Shown: positions 25,612-37,032 of the stretch, in pieces
Layout of the letters: every line of letters starts with the position of its first letter
Position numbering within the stretch: position 1 is the stretch's first letter
Source of the DNA: CAVQGZ01 sp942491665
GTDB taxonomy: Bacteria > Actinomycetota > Actinomycetes > Jiangellales > Jiangellaceae
NCBI GenBank assembly: GCA_942491665.1
Contig: CALOBR010000003.1
Span: 62,001 to 126,000 of the forward strand
Length of the DNA: 64,000 nt
Direction of reading: 5' to 3'
Program-made: the position numbers and the translations under genes
The notes under the pieces: model-generated
Told to the model about the DNA's origin: nothing
Databases searched by the model: none
Seen by the model: the letters and a program-made list of their open reading frames with translations, nothing else

Positions 25612-28203
25612 TCAACCAGCAGTGACCCTGAGTCGGTCGCCCTCGGGGGCGCGGTCGACGAGCACGGTGTCGCCGTCGCGTACGTCGCCGGACAGGATCG
25701 CCCGGGCCAGCTGGTCACCGATCGCGGTCTGCACGAGACGCCGCAGGGGACGTGCGCCGTACACCGGGTCGAAGCCGGTCAGCGTCAGCCACTCGCGCGC
25801 CGCATCGGTCACCACGAGGGCGAGGCGGCGGTCGGCGAGCCGCTCGGCGAGCAGCGCCACCTGAAGGTCGACGATGTGGGCCAGGTCGTCGGTGCTCAGC
25901 GGGTCGAACATCACCACGTCGTCGAGCCGGTTCAAGAACTCCGGCTTGAACGACGAGCGCACCACGGCCATCACGGCCTCGCGCTTGGCCTCGTCGCTGA
26001 GTGTGGGGTCGGCCAGGTAGGTCGAACCCAGGTTCGACGTCATCACCAGCAGGGCGTTGCGGAAGTCGACGGTGCGGCCCTGGCCGTCGGTGAGGCGGCC
26101 GTCGTCGAACACCTGCAGCAGCACGTCGAACACCTCGGGGTGGGCCTTCTCGACCTCGTCGAGGAGCACCACGCTGTACGGACGGCGCCGCACGGCCTCG
26201 GTGAGCTGGCCACCCTCCTCGTAGCCGACGTACCCGGGAGGCGCACCCACGAGGCGGGCCACGGAGTGCTTCTCGCCGTACTCGCTCATGTCGATGCGCA
26301 CCATGGCGCGCTCGTCGTCGAACAAGAAGTCGGCGAGGCCCTTGACCAGCTCGGTCTTGCCGACGCCGGTGGGCCCGAGGAACAGGAACGACCCGGTCGG
26401 CCGGTCGGGGTCGCTGATGCCGGCGCGTGAGCGGCGAACGGCGTCGGACACTGACGCGATGGCCGGGCGCTGCCCGATGACGCGAGCGCCCAGTTCGTCC
26501 TCCATGCGCAGCAGCTTGGCCGTCTCACCCTCCAGCAGCCGACCAGCCGGGATGCCCGTCCACGCCGAGACGACGTCGGCGATGTCGTCCGCGCTCACCT
26601 CGTCGGAGACCATCGGGGCCTGCTCGTTCTCGGCCTGCGCCGCCGCTGCTGCCGCAGCCGCCTCGAGCTGCTTCTCCAGCGCCGGGATCTCCCCGTACAG
26701 CAGCCGCGACGCAGCCTCGTAGTCACCCTGACGCTGAGCCATGTCGGCCTGCATCTGCAGCTCGTCCAGTCGCTCCTTGAGCTGACCGACCTGGTTGAGC
26801 CCCGACTTCTCCTGCTCCCAGCGGGCGACGAGTGCGTTGAGCGCCTCCTGCTCGTCGGCCAGCCGGGCGCGCAGCGCGGCCAGGCGCTCCTGGGACGCCT
26901 CGTCGGCCTCGCTGGCCAGGGCCAGCTCTTCCATGTGCAGCCGGTCGACGGCGCGACGCAGCTCGTCGATCTCGACGGGTGAGGAGTCGATCTCCATCCG
27001 CAGCCGGGAGGCTGACTCGTCCACGAGGTCGATGGCCTTGTCGGGCAGCTGGCGTCCAGTGATGAACCGGTGCGACAGGGACGCCGCGGCGACGACCGCG
27101 GCGTCGGAGATGGCCACCTTGTGGTGGGCCTCGTAGCGGCCCTTGAGCCCGCGCAGGATCGCGATGGTGTCCTCGACGCTCGGCTCGCCGACGAACACCT
27201 GCTGGAAGCGGCGCTCCAGCGCCGGGTCCTTCTCGATGCGCTCGCGGTACTCGTCCAGCGTGGTGGCGCCGATCATGCGCAGCTCGCCGCGGGCGAGCAT
27301 CGGCTTGAGCATGTTGCCGGCGTCCATCGAACCCTCGGCCGCACCCGCGCCGACGACGGTGTGCAGCTCGTCGATGAACGTGACTACCTGTCCCTCGGCC
27401 TCCTTGATCTCGTTCAGGACGGCCTTGAGTCGCTCCTCGAACTCGCCGCGGTACTTCGCCCCGGCCACCATGGCGCCGAGGTCGAGCGACACGAGCGTCT
27501 TGTCGCGCAGCGACTCCGGGACGTCGCCGTCCACGATGCGCTGAGCCAGTCCCTCGACGACAGCTGTCTTGCCGACGCCAGGCTCGCCGATGAGCACGGG
27601 GTTGTTCTTCGTGCGGCGGCTGAGTACCTGCACCACGCGGCGGATCTCGGCGTCACGGCCGATGACCGGGTCCATCTGGGCATCACGGGCCCGTGCGGTG
27701 AGGTCGACACCGTACTTCTCCAGGGCCTTGTACTGGCCCTCCGGGTCGGGGCTGGTCACCTTGGCCGAGCCGCGCACCTCGGTGAACGCTGTGCGGAGCC
27801 GCTCGGGTGTCACGCCCGCGGCCGACAGCAGGTCGCGTGCGGAGGAGTCGACGCCGGCCAGCGCCACGAGCAGGTGCTCGGTCGAGACGAACTCGTCGCC
27901 CATCCCGCGCGCGACCTCGCCGGCCGAGCTGAGCACGCGGTAGAAGGCACCGGACGCGGCGGGCGCGCCGACGCTCGGGCCGCTTGCCGAGGGAAGCCGG
28001 GCTGCGACGGCGTCGGCCTCGCGGATGAGCTGGTCGGCGTCGACACCGACGGCGGCGAGCAGCGGGCGGGTCGTGCCGTCGCTCTGCGCGAGCAGCGCGC
28101 GAAGCAGGTGGATGGGCTCGACGTTGGGGTTGCCGGCACCGCCGGCGGTGCGCACCGCAGCGGAGACGGCTTCTTGGCTCTTGGTCGTGAGCTGGTCAGT
28201 CAC
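25612..28203 (-). CDS. clpB: ClpB protein disaggregase
   Basis: ClpB is a hexameric AAA+ chaperone that pulls proteins from aggregates together with DnaK. The 863-residue protein has two N-terminal Clp repeats, NBD1 with GEPGVGKTAVVEGLA and the Walker B segment VVTFIDELHTVVGAG, a coiled-coil middle domain (about 400-510), and NBD2 with GPTGVGKTELVKGLA and PYSVVLLDEVEKAHPEVFDVLL. The GTG start follows AAGGAG. It is the last gene of the dnaK-grpE-dnaJ-hspR-clpB run, 30 nt after hspR, so HspR should control it through the upstream operator. Confidence 0.97.
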   Translation of the reverse strand: MTDQLTTKSQEAVSAAVRTAGGAGNPNVEPIHLLRALLAQSDGTTRPLLAAVGVDADQLIREADAVAARLPSASGPSVGAPAASGAFYRVLSSAGEVARGMGDEFVSTEHLLVALAGVDSSARDLLSAAGVTPERLRTAFTEVRGSAKVTSPDPEGQYKALEKYGVDLTARARDAQMDPVIGRDAEIRRVVQVLSRRTKNNPVLIGEPGVGKTAVVEGLAQRIVDGDVPESLRDKTLVSLDLGAMVAGAKYRGEFEERLKAVLNEIKEAEGQVVTFIDELHTVVGAGAAEGSMDAGNMLKPMLARGELRMIGATTLDEYRERIEKDPALERRFQQVFVGEPSVEDTIAILRGLKGRYEAHHKVAISDAAVVAAASLSHRFITGRQLPDKAIDLVDESASRLRMEIDSSPVEIDELRRAVDRLHMEELALASEADEASQERLAALRARLADEQEALNALVARWEQEKSGLNQVGQLKERLDELQMQADMAQRQGDYEAASRLLYGEIPALEKQLEAAAAAAAAQAENEQAPMVSDEVSADDIADVVSAWTGIPAGRLLEGETAKLLRMEDELGARVIGQRPAIASVSDAVRRSRAGISDPDRPTGSFLFLGPTGVGKTELVKGLADFLFDDERAMVRIDMSEYGEKHSVARLVGAPPGYVGYEEGGQLTEAVRRRPYSVVLLDEVEKAHPEVFDVLLQVFDDGRLTDGQGRTVDFRNALLVMTSNLGSTYLADPTLSDEAKREAVMAVVRSSFKPEFLNRLDDVVMFDPLSTDDLAHIVDLQVALLAERLADRRLALVVTDAAREWLTLTGFDPVYGARPLRRLVQTAIGDQLARAILSGDVRDGDTVLVDRAPEGDRLRVTAG

Positions 28204-28233
28204 CGGTGTCTCCTTGTCGTGATCGATGAGGCG

Positions 28234-28671
28234 TCAGCGGCGCCGCACCGGGTAGACCACCACCGCCGAGGAGGGCACGTGCGACGCCCCCTGTGCGTGG
28301 TGGTCTCCCGCGCGGGCCGGGAGGTAGGCACGCCGGTAGCCGCCGGCGGCCAGGGTCGCGCTCAGGTCGCTGAGCTCGGTCAGGGCCTCGCCCAGCTGCT
28401 GCTGCAGCGCCTGAACCTGGTTCTCCAGGTCGATGATGCGCTTGACGCCGGCGAGGTTGACTCCGTCCTCCTGGCTCAGCCGCTGCACCTCGCGCAGCAA
28501 GACGATGTCGCGCAGGGAGTAGCGGCGGCCACCGCTCATCGTGCGGGTGGGCGTGACGAGGCCGAGCCGGTCGTACTGGCGCAGCGTCTGCGGGTGCATT
28601 CCGGCCATCTCGGCAGCTACCGAGATGACGTAGACCGGCGCGTCGAGAGGGATCTCGAAGTGCTCGCTCAC
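28234..28671 (-). CDS. hspR: heat-shock repressor HspR (MerR family)
   Basis: The 145-residue protein has a MerR-type winged helix: VYVISVAAEMAGMHPQTLRQYDRLGLVTPTRTMSGGRRYS. A dimerisation helix follows, then a hydrophobic and basic tail (SSAVVVYPVRRR), a typical HspR ending. HspR represses the dnaK operon by binding HAIR elements with DnaK as co-repressor. Its GTG overlaps the dnaJ stop in a GTGA junction. A matching operator lies upstream of dnaK at 32476-32496. Confidence 0.95.
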   Translation of the reverse strand: MSEHFEIPLDAPVYVISVAAEMAGMHPQTLRQYDRLGLVTPTRTMSGGRRYSLRDIVLLREVQRLSQEDGVNLAGVKRIIDLENQVQALQQQLGEALTELSDLSATLAAGGYRRAYLPARAGDHHAQGASHVPSSAVVVYPVRRR

Positions 28672-29876
28672 CGGGCACCCCCGGCAGCGCGGCGGAGCAG
28701 TTCGGCGCGCACGTCATCACCGGCGGTGGCGTCGGCGAACGCCTCGAGTGCCTCCTTCGCCTTGCCGTCCACCCGCTGCGGAACCTGCACCTCGATGGTC
28801 ACCAGCAGGTCGGCCTTGGTGCCGTCCGGGCGGGTCGACCCCTTGCCACGCACCCGCATGACGCGCCCGTTGGGCGTGCCGGCCGGCAGCTTGAGCCGCA
28901 CGGTCGAGCCGACGATGGTCGGCACCTCGATCTCGGTGCCCAGTGCGGCCTCGGTGAAGGTGACCGGGACGGTGAGGGTGAGGTTGTCACCGGATCGGCC
29001 GAACACCTGGTCAGGCGTGACGTGCACGACGACGTACAGGTCACCGGCCGATCCGCCCCGCTCACCCGGTGCGCCCTTGCCCTTGATCTTGATGCGCTGG
29101 CCGTCACGAACCCCGGCCGGGATGCGCACGCTCATGGTGCGGGTCTTCTGCCCGCGACCCGAGCCGTTGCAGGACGGGCAGGGATCGTCCACGACCAGGC
29201 CGCGTCCTCGGCACTCCCGGCACGGCTCAGCGATGCCGAAGCGCCCGGCGCTGCGCGACACCTGCCCGGTGCCCTCACAGCTCGGGCAGACGCGCGGGAC
29301 GGTTCCAGCCTTGGCGCCCGTGCCGTGGCACGCGTCGCAGGCGGCGCCGCTGGTCATGCGCAGCGGGACGGTCACCCCGTCCACCGCCTCGCGGAACCCG
29401 AGAGTGACCTCGGACTCCACGTCGGCCCCACGGCGCGGGCCGGTTCCGGGTGACCTCCCGGCCCCACCACGGCTGTTGAAGATCGTGCCGAACAGGTCCC
29501 CGACACCCCCGCCTCCGCCGGCTCCCCCCTGCCCGAACAGGTCGGACAGGTCGAACGGGACACCGCCGGTGCCACCGGCACCGCCACCACCGCCGGCGCC
29601 ACCCGGGAACCCGAACGGGCTTCCGCCCGCCCGGCCCGAGGTGAACAGGTCGCGAGTCTCGTCGTACTCGGCGCGCTTCTTCTTGTCAGACAGCACGTCG
29701 TAGGCCTCCGAGACTGCCTTGAAGCGCTCCTCGGCCGCGTGGTTGTCCTTGTTGCGGTCGGGGTGCAGGTCACGCGCCAGCTTGCGGTACGCCTTCTTGA
29801 TCTCCTCGGCAGTCGCGGTCTTGTCGACCCCGAGCTCCTTGTAGTAGTCCTTCTCGACCCAGTCCTGGACGCTCAC
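28668..29876 (-). CDS. dnaJ: chaperone DnaJ
   Basis: The 402-residue class A J-protein has a J domain (DYYKELGV...RDLHPDRNKD), a Gly-rich region with long GGAGGGGG runs, and four zinc-binding C-x-x-C-x-G-x-G repeats (CHGTG, CEGTG, CRGRG, CNGSG). The C-terminal client-binding domain is complete. The start is GTG 29874-29876 after AAGGAGGT; the longer open frame upstream lacks support. It stimulates DnaK ATP hydrolysis and delivers substrates. Confidence 0.96.
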   Translation of the reverse strand: MSVQDWVEKDYYKELGVDKTATAEEIKKAYRKLARDLHPDRNKDNHAAEERFKAVSEAYDVLSDKKKRAEYDETRDLFTSGRAGGSPFGFPGGAGGGGGAGGTGGVPFDLSDLFGQGGAGGGGGVGDLFGTIFNSRGGAGRSPGTGPRRGADVESEVTLGFREAVDGVTVPLRMTSGAACDACHGTGAKAGTVPRVCPSCEGTGQVSRSAGRFGIAEPCRECRGRGLVVDDPCPSCNGSGRGQKTRTMSVRIPAGVRDGQRIKIKGKGAPGERGGSAGDLYVVVHVTPDQVFGRSGDNLTLTVPVTFTEAALGTEIEVPTIVGSTVRLKLPAGTPNGRVMRVRGKGSTRPDGTKADLLVTIEVQVPQRVDGKAKEALEAFADATAGDDVRAELLRRAAGGAR

Positions 29877-29910
29877 TGTGTCTGCACCTCCTTCCGCTCG
29901 TTGCTCCGGC

Positions 29911-30551
29911 TCAGCCGTTCGGCTCTGCCACAGCCACCCTGGCCGCGCGCAAGATCCGCTCCCCGACCCGGTAGCCCGGGAAGAGGATCTGCGTGCAGGT
30001 GGCGACACTGACCTCGTCGCTCATCTCGTGCATGAGCGCCTCGTGGACGGCTGGGTCGAACTCGTCGCCCGGCTCGCCGTACTTGACCAGACCCAGCCGG
30101 GTGACGGCCGCTTCCAGGTTCTCGGCCACGGTCTTGAACGCCCCGTCGAGGTCACCGTGGTCACGGGCCCGACCGATGTCGTCCAGAACCGGCAGCAACG
30201 TCTCCAGGACGCCGGCGACCGCCAGCTCACGGGACACGTCCCGATCGCGGTCGACGCGGCGGCGATAGTTGACGTACTCCGCCTGCACCCGCTTGAGGTC
30301 GTCGACCAGCGCCGACTCCTTGGCCCGCACCGACTCGAGCTCGCGAGCGAGCGCGTCGGCCTCGGGGTCGACAGGCATGGCGCCGGCGCCACCTGCCGCA
30401 GCTGGCCCCGCCTCGGCGGGTCCGGGCGTGGGCGCGTCTGCTCCCGGGCCAGGGTTGCGAATCTGGCCGGTGACCGGGTCGATCTTGCGTCGGTCCCGGA
30501 TGACCGGACCGGAGTCCGGCGCATCCGGGTCGAGCGGGCCGCCTTGCTCGG

Positions 30552-30555
<4 letters not shown>
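29911..30555 (-). CDS. grpE: nucleotide exchange factor GrpE
   Basis: The 214-residue protein has a long acidic Pro/Ala-rich N-terminus, a coiled-coil segment (LKRVQAEYVNYRRRVDRDRD) and the C-terminal beta domain with VHEALMHEMSD and ILFPGYRVGERILRAARVAV. GrpE releases ADP from DnaK. The GTG overlaps the dnaK stop in a GTGA junction, so the two are translationally coupled. Confidence 0.95.
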
Positions 30556-32426
<1,871 letters not shown>

Positions 32427-32475
32427 GTAGTTCTCCTTCTCTCGGTGCTTGATGGGGCGGGGGATCCGCCAATTG

Positions 32476-32496
32476 CTTGAGTCTACCCAACTCAAC
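32476..32496 (-). promoter_or_regulatory. HAIR operator for HspR upstream of dnaK
   Basis: The site reads CTTGAGT-N7-ACTCAAC on the plus strand, against the established HspR consensus CTTGAGT-N7-ACTCAAG (one mismatch). It lies 50 bp upstream of the dnaK start, where it would overlap the promoter. It is the only match seen in this operon. Confidence 0.85.
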
Positions 32497-32585
32497 ATAC
32501 ATGAGCGGGTGCGTGTTCCCGTCCGCGCGGGCTGGTTGCACGGAGGTGCGCCCAGACCGGGTCCACGTAGGGCATCCTCGGTCTG

Positions 32586-32648
32586 ATGCACGCGGAGCCG
32601 AGAGGTCAGGTCAGCGTGCCGCGTCGTCGTGCCGGTGGCCCGACATGA
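32586..32648 (+). CDS. possible 20-codon leader ORF before the MFS gene
   Basis: ATG 32586 opens a 20-codon frame (begins MHAEPRGQ) whose TGA overlaps the ATG of the MFS gene (ATGA at 32645-32648). A CATCCT hexamer lies 7 nt before its ATG. The MFS start itself has no ribosome binding site, so coupled translation from this leader would explain how it is read. This is an inference from layout only. Confidence 0.25.
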   Translation: MHAEPRGQVSVPRRRAGGPT

Positions 32649-34249
32649 CCAGGCTGCGGTCCGTGTTGGCCGTCCCCAGCCTGCGCCGGGTCGTGCTCGC
32701 CTGGGGGCTGTCCGTGGTCGCCGAGGCGGCCGCCCTGGTCGTGCTGCTGGTGGTGGCCTACGACGTGGGTGGCCCCGCGTTGGTCGCCGGCTTCGCAGTC
32801 GTCCGTGCTGTGCCGGCGCTGATCGTGGCGCCCGTGGTGATCGGCTGGTCAGACCGAGGTCGACGCGAGACGTGGTTGATGGGGGTGCTGGCTTCTCGGG
32901 CGGTACTGCTCGCACTGGCAGCGGGCTTGCTCGTGGCCGACCTCGCCATCGCCAGCCTGCTTGTCGGTGGCGTCGCGTCCCTGCTCTTCAGCACGCACCG
33001 TCCCATGAATGGCGCCCTGCTCCCGCATGTTGCCACCACCCCTGCTCAGCTCACCGCCGCCAATGCCGCCGCGTCTTTCGCCGAGAGTGCGGGGACGCTG
33101 GTCGGCCCGCTGCTCGCCGGGCTGCTCCTCGTGCTCGGTCCGCCGCCGGTCACCCTTGCCGTGGCAGCGGTGCTGGTCGCCGGCTCGGCCACGGCCGTCG
33201 GTCTCATCCGCGACGTCGCTCCGTCGGTCAACGTCGGCGGAGCGATGACCCTGACGAGCGCCGTCAACGAGCTGGCCAGCGGCATGCGCGCGCTCGACCA
33301 GTACCGACCGGTCATCGTGATGGTCGGCGCCCAGACCTTCGCTCGCGGGGTGCTGCTGGTCAGCGTGGTCGTGCTGGCAGTCGACCTGTTCGACCAGGGT
33401 GATCCCGGCGTGGGCTGGCTCACCGCCATGCTCGGTGTGGGCGGACTCGTCGGCAGCGCGGTGGCGGTGGCCGCGGTCACGTCGACCCGCATCACCCGCG
33501 CGCTAGCCACCGGAGTGGCGCTGTGGGGGCTGCCGATGGTGGCGATCGGGGTGCTGACGGTTCCAACAGTGGGCTACCTGGGCCTCGTCGTGATCGGCAT
33601 CGGCAACGCGGTGCTCGACGTCGGCATGTTCACACTCGTCGCCCGGGTGATGCCGCCCGGGATGCTGGGCCGCGCGTTCGCCGCCCTCGAGGTGGTGATC
33701 GTCTCCGGGGTCACCGTCGGGTCGCTGGTGGCCGGAGCGGCTGTTCCCGCGGTCGGGGTGGAGCTCGCGCTGGCCGTCACCGGCGTGATGCTCGTCGTGC
33801 TTGTCGCGCGCTACGCGAGCTGGGCACGACGCACCGACGCCGGCCTCATCCCTGATGAGCGAGCTGTGGCACTGCGGGCCTGCGAGGCGCTGTGCGCGCT
33901 GCCGGTCGCCGCGGTGGACCACCTGGCTGCCGTGGGCACTGAGATGGTCTACGTCGACGGCGAGGACGTCATGGTTCAAGGCGAGCCGGGCAGCGACTTC
34001 CATGTCGTGATGCACGGCCGGGCAGTGGTGCGACGCGACGGGCACCAGGTCGCCGTGCTCGGCCCAGGCAGCGGGTTCGGCGAGATCGCGCTGCTGCGCC
34101 ACGTTCCCCGAACCGCCACGGTCACCGCGCAGGGCCCACTTCACACCTTCGTGGTCTCACGCCTCGACTTCACGACTTTCGTCTCGGGGCACACCGCGGC
34201 CGCCGCTGCGGTAGCCAACCTCGCCCAGGAGCGCGTCCCTCGACCGTAG
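32645..34249 (+). CDS. MFS transporter with C-terminal cyclic-nucleotide-binding domain
   Basis: The 534-residue protein has about twelve membrane helices in residues 10-400, with the MFS loop motif GWSDRGRRETW. A CRP-like cNMP-binding domain follows at about residues 415-530 (VDGEDVMVQGEPGSDFHVVMHGRAVV..., then GPGSGFGEIALLRHVPRTATVTA). That last stretch is the phosphate-binding cassette with the conserved G-E and R. A transporter gated or sensed by cAMP/cGMP is implied; the substrate is unknown. It is convergent with glgP. Confidence 0.85.
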   Translation: MTRLRSVLAVPSLRRVVLAWGLSVVAEAAALVVLLVVAYDVGGPALVAGFAVVRAVPALIVAPVVIGWSDRGRRETWLMGVLASRAVLLALAAGLLVADLAIASLLVGGVASLLFSTHRPMNGALLPHVATTPAQLTAANAAASFAESAGTLVGPLLAGLLLVLGPPPVTLAVAAVLVAGSATAVGLIRDVAPSVNVGGAMTLTSAVNELASGMRALDQYRPVIVMVGAQTFARGVLLVSVVVLAVDLFDQGDPGVGWLTAMLGVGGLVGSAVAVAAVTSTRITRALATGVALWGLPMVAIGVLTVPTVGYLGLVVIGIGNAVLDVGMFTLVARVMPPGMLGRAFAALEVVIVSGVTVGSLVAGAAVPAVGVELALAVTGVMLVVLVARYASWARRTDAGLIPDERAVALRACEALCALPVAAVDHLAAVGTEMVYVDGEDVMVQGEPGSDFHVVMHGRAVVRRDGHQVAVLGPGSGFGEIALLRHVPRTATVTAQGPLHTFVVSRLDFTTFVSGHTAAAAAVANLAQERVPRP

Positions 34250-34305
34250 CCCTGCGTCCGGCAAACCCTGCCCGCACACTCTGGACGCCACACCGGCGAC
34301 AGCCG

Positions 34306-36780
34306 CTACGGGATGGCGACGGGTTGGGCGTGCCAGATGCGGTCGAGGTAGTCGTGCATCGACCGGTCGGAGGAGAAGAACCCCGTGCGGGCGACGTTGA
34401 GGATCGCCGAGCGGGTCCAGCCGTCGGTGTCGCGGTAGGCCCGCTCCGCACGGTCCTGGGCATGCAGGTAGGCGCCGAAGTCGGCGAGCACCAAGAAGGG
34501 GTCGTGGTTGAGCAGAGCATCGACGACGTTGCCGAAAGCGGACGTGTCGCCGCCGGAGTACTGCCCGGACCCGAGGGCGTCGAGCGCCTGGCGCAGCAAC
34601 GGGTCGCTCTCGTAGTAGGCACCCGGCTTGTAGCCGCGCTCCAGCGTCTCGGTCACCTGCTTCTCGTCCAGCCCGAACAAGAAGAAGTGCTCGTGGCCCA
34701 CCAGCTCGAGAATCTCGACGTTCGCCCCGTCCAAGGTGCCGACCGTCAGGGCACCGTTGAGAGCGAACTTCATGTTGCCGGTGCCGGACGCCTCCTTGCC
34801 GGCCATCGAGATCTGCTCGGAGAGGTCCGCCGCCGGGATGAGCCGCTCGGCCAGCGTGACGTTGTAGTTGGCCGGAAAGACCATGGTGAGGCGGCCGTCG
34901 ACGGCTGGGTCGTCGTTGAGCACCTGGGCCACGCCGTTGATGGCCGCAATGATCTCCTTGGCCATCTGGTACCCCGGTGCGGCCTTGGCGCCGAACACCA
35001 CGGTTCGCGGCACCAGGTCGGTGGGGGCGAGCTCGCCCGAGCGAAGGCGTTGGTGGAGCGAGACGACGTGCAGCAGCTTGAGCGTCTGCCGCTTGTACTC
35101 GTGCAGCCGCTTCACCATCACGTCGAACATCGTGTTCGGTGAGACGACGATGCCGTCGCGCTTGGCCAGCACCTCGGTGATGCGTCCCTTGTTGGCAAGC
35201 TTGACCTCGGCGAAAGCCTCGCGGAAGCCGTGGTCGTCGGCCAGGGGCTCCAGTCGGGCAAGCTGGGTGAGGTCGTTGACCCACTCCTCACCGATGCTCT
35301 CGGTGATCAGGTCCGACAGCCGTGGGTTCGCCAGCTTCATGAATCGCCGCGGCGTTACGCCATTCGTCACGTTCGTGAACTTGTCGGGGTAGAACTCGGC
35401 GAAGTCGCGCAGCACCTTCTCGCGGAGTAGCTGACTCTGCAGCTCAGCCACCCCGTTGACCCGAGACGCCGCCACCGACGCCAGGTACGCCATGCGCACC
35501 GACCTCTCCGGGTGCTCCTGGATGATCGACATGCGCCGGATGCGCCACTCGTCGCCCGGGTAGGCCTCGCGCAGATCAGCGATGAACCCCTCGTTGATCT
35601 TGTAGATGATCTCCATGTGCCGCGGCAACAGACTCTCGAGCAAAGAAACCGGCCAGATCTCCAAAGCCTCCGGCAGCAGCGTGTGACAGGTGTAGGCGAA
35701 GCACTTCTGGGTGATGCCCCAGGCGTCGCCCCACTCCATGCCCCGCTCGTCGACGAGGATGCGCATCAGCTCGGCGATGCCGATAACCGGGTGGGTGTCG
35801 TTCAGCTGGAAGATGACCCGCTGCGGAAGCGCCTCTACCGGCGTGCCTGCGGGCAGCAGGTCGAAGAAGTCCCGGATGGAGCAGGCGACGAAGAAGTACT
35901 GCTGCTGGAGTCGCAGCCGCTTGCCCTGCGGCGTGGAGTCCTCGGGGTAGAGCACCTTGGAGATGTTCTCCGCGCGGTTCTGGGCGGTCACCGCGGCGTC
36001 GTAGTCACCGGTGTTGAAGATCTTGAGGTCGAAGCCATGCGGCGCCTTGGCGCTCCAGAGCCGCAGGGTGTTGACCGTTCCGCTCTCGTACCCCGGCACC
36101 ATGTAGTTGTAGGGGATGCCGAGCACCTCGTCCTCGGGCACCCAGTGTCGACGTTCCCGCCCGTCGGCGTCGGTGACCGTCTCGACGTGCCCGCCGAACC
36201 CCACGGTCTTGGCCATCTCCGGGTGCGGGAACTCCCACGGGTTGCCCAAGGTGAGCCACGCGTCGGGCCGCTCGACCTGCCGGCCGTCCTCGGCGAACTC
36301 CTGGCGGAAGATGCCGTACTCGTAGCGGATGCCGTAACCGACGGCGGGGATCTTCAGCGTGGCCAACGAGTCGATGAAGCATGCGGCGAGCCGACCGAGG
36401 CCGCCGTTGCCGAGCCCTGGCTCGACCTCCAGCTCACGCAGCTCGTCCAGGTCGAGACCCAGCGACGCCAGCGCCGTGCGCGCCGTCTCTTCGAGGTCGG
36501 CGGCCAGAAGGGCGTTGTCGAGCTGGCGGCCGAGCAGGTACTCCGCGGAGAGGTAGCCGACGAACTTGGCCTGCTGGCCCATCTGGACGTTGAGCGTCTC
36601 GATCCACCGGGCCATCAGGGCTTGTCGCACCGTGCGCGCCAGCGCCATGTAGCAGTCGTTGGGGGTGGCCCGCGCCAGGTCGACTCCCTGGCCGAATCGC
36701 AGCCGGTCGAGAAACTCGCGGGCGAAGGCGTCCGGGTCGCCGAGGTGGGCTTGACCGGACGCGGGAGCGGTCGACGTCAT
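34306..36780 (-). CDS. glgP: glycogen/starch/alpha-glucan phosphorylase
   Basis: GlgP releases glucose 1-phosphate from glycogen. The 824-residue length matches the family. Motifs include KFVGYLSAEYLLGRQLDNAL, GLGNGGLGRLAACFIDS, FQLNDTHPVIGIAELMRILVDE, and the PLP-lysine segment EASGTGNMKFALNGALTVGTLDGANVEI (split here only by description). The ATG lies 8 nt from a TACGTT hexamer and has no ribosome binding site. It is divergent from a small membrane-protein gene. Confidence 0.96.
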   Translation of the reverse strand: MTSTAPASGQAHLGDPDAFAREFLDRLRFGQGVDLARATPNDCYMALARTVRQALMARWIETLNVQMGQQAKFVGYLSAEYLLGRQLDNALLAADLEETARTALASLGLDLDELRELEVEPGLGNGGLGRLAACFIDSLATLKIPAVGYGIRYEYGIFRQEFAEDGRQVERPDAWLTLGNPWEFPHPEMAKTVGFGGHVETVTDADGRERRHWVPEDEVLGIPYNYMVPGYESGTVNTLRLWSAKAPHGFDLKIFNTGDYDAAVTAQNRAENISKVLYPEDSTPQGKRLRLQQQYFFVACSIRDFFDLLPAGTPVEALPQRVIFQLNDTHPVIGIAELMRILVDERGMEWGDAWGITQKCFAYTCHTLLPEALEIWPVSLLESLLPRHMEIIYKINEGFIADLREAYPGDEWRIRRMSIIQEHPERSVRMAYLASVAASRVNGVAELQSQLLREKVLRDFAEFYPDKFTNVTNGVTPRRFMKLANPRLSDLITESIGEEWVNDLTQLARLEPLADDHGFREAFAEVKLANKGRITEVLAKRDGIVVSPNTMFDVMVKRLHEYKRQTLKLLHVVSLHQRLRSGELAPTDLVPRTVVFGAKAAPGYQMAKEIIAAINGVAQVLNDDPAVDGRLTMVFPANYNVTLAERLIPAADLSEQISMAGKEASGTGNMKFALNGALTVGTLDGANVEILELVGHEHFFLFGLDEKQVTETLERGYKPGAYYESDPLLRQALDALGSGQYSGGDTSAFGNVVDALLNHDPFLVLADFGAYLHAQDRAERAYRDTDGWTRSAILNVARTGFFSSDRSMHDYLDRIWHAQPVAIP

Positions 36781-36788
36781 GACGGCAA

Positions 36789-36794
36789 AACGTA
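36789..36794 (-). promoter_or_regulatory. -10 hexamer of glgP promoter
   Basis: TACGTT on the minus strand lies 8 nt from the glgP ATG, compatible with a leaderless or nearly leaderless mRNA. Confidence 0.45.
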
Positions 36795-36863
36795 CGGCCA
36801 GACGCCCGAGCCTGCGCGCACAACACCCACAGTTCTCTGCTCGTGGTCCGTCGGCCCGTCACC

Positions 36864-36869
36864 TACCCT
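36864..36869 (+). promoter_or_regulatory. -10 hexamer of leaderless small-gene promoter
   Basis: TACCCT is followed by a 7-nt spacer and GTG 36877. Confidence 0.5.
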
Positions 36870-36876
36870 GGGCCGC

Positions 36877-37023
36877 GTGCTGGCGAACATGCGCGACGCG
36901 ACGGGCGGGCCCCGAACCCGCTACCGACTACTTGCCCTGGTGATCGCTCTGGGCATGTTGCTGGCTGCCGCACCTCTGCTCATCCCCATCGTCTCGTCGA
37001 TCGTCGGCGGGCTACGCGGCTGA
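36877..37023 (+). CDS. small single-pass membrane protein (48 residues)
   Basis: This short gene begins VLANMRDATGGPRTRYRL and has one membrane helix (LLALVIALGMLLAAAPLLIP). It ends SSIVGGLRG. The basic residues before the helix predict a cytoplasmic N-terminus. Support comes from the TACCCT box 7 nt upstream of the GTG, the start pattern repeated across this window. Function unknown. Its 3' end lies 9 nt from the stop of the convergent next gene. Confidence 0.55.
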   Translation: MLANMRDATGGPRTRYRLLALVIALGMLLAAAPLLIPIVSSIVGGLRG

Positions 37024-37032
37024 CGTCCCGGC

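Noticed and set aside
27070..29703. 877-codon plus-strand ORF across clpB-hspR-dnaJ
   Set aside because: It is the antisense of three certain genes and is open only because of GC-rich codon structure; the composition is Arg/Ala/His-rich with no domain.
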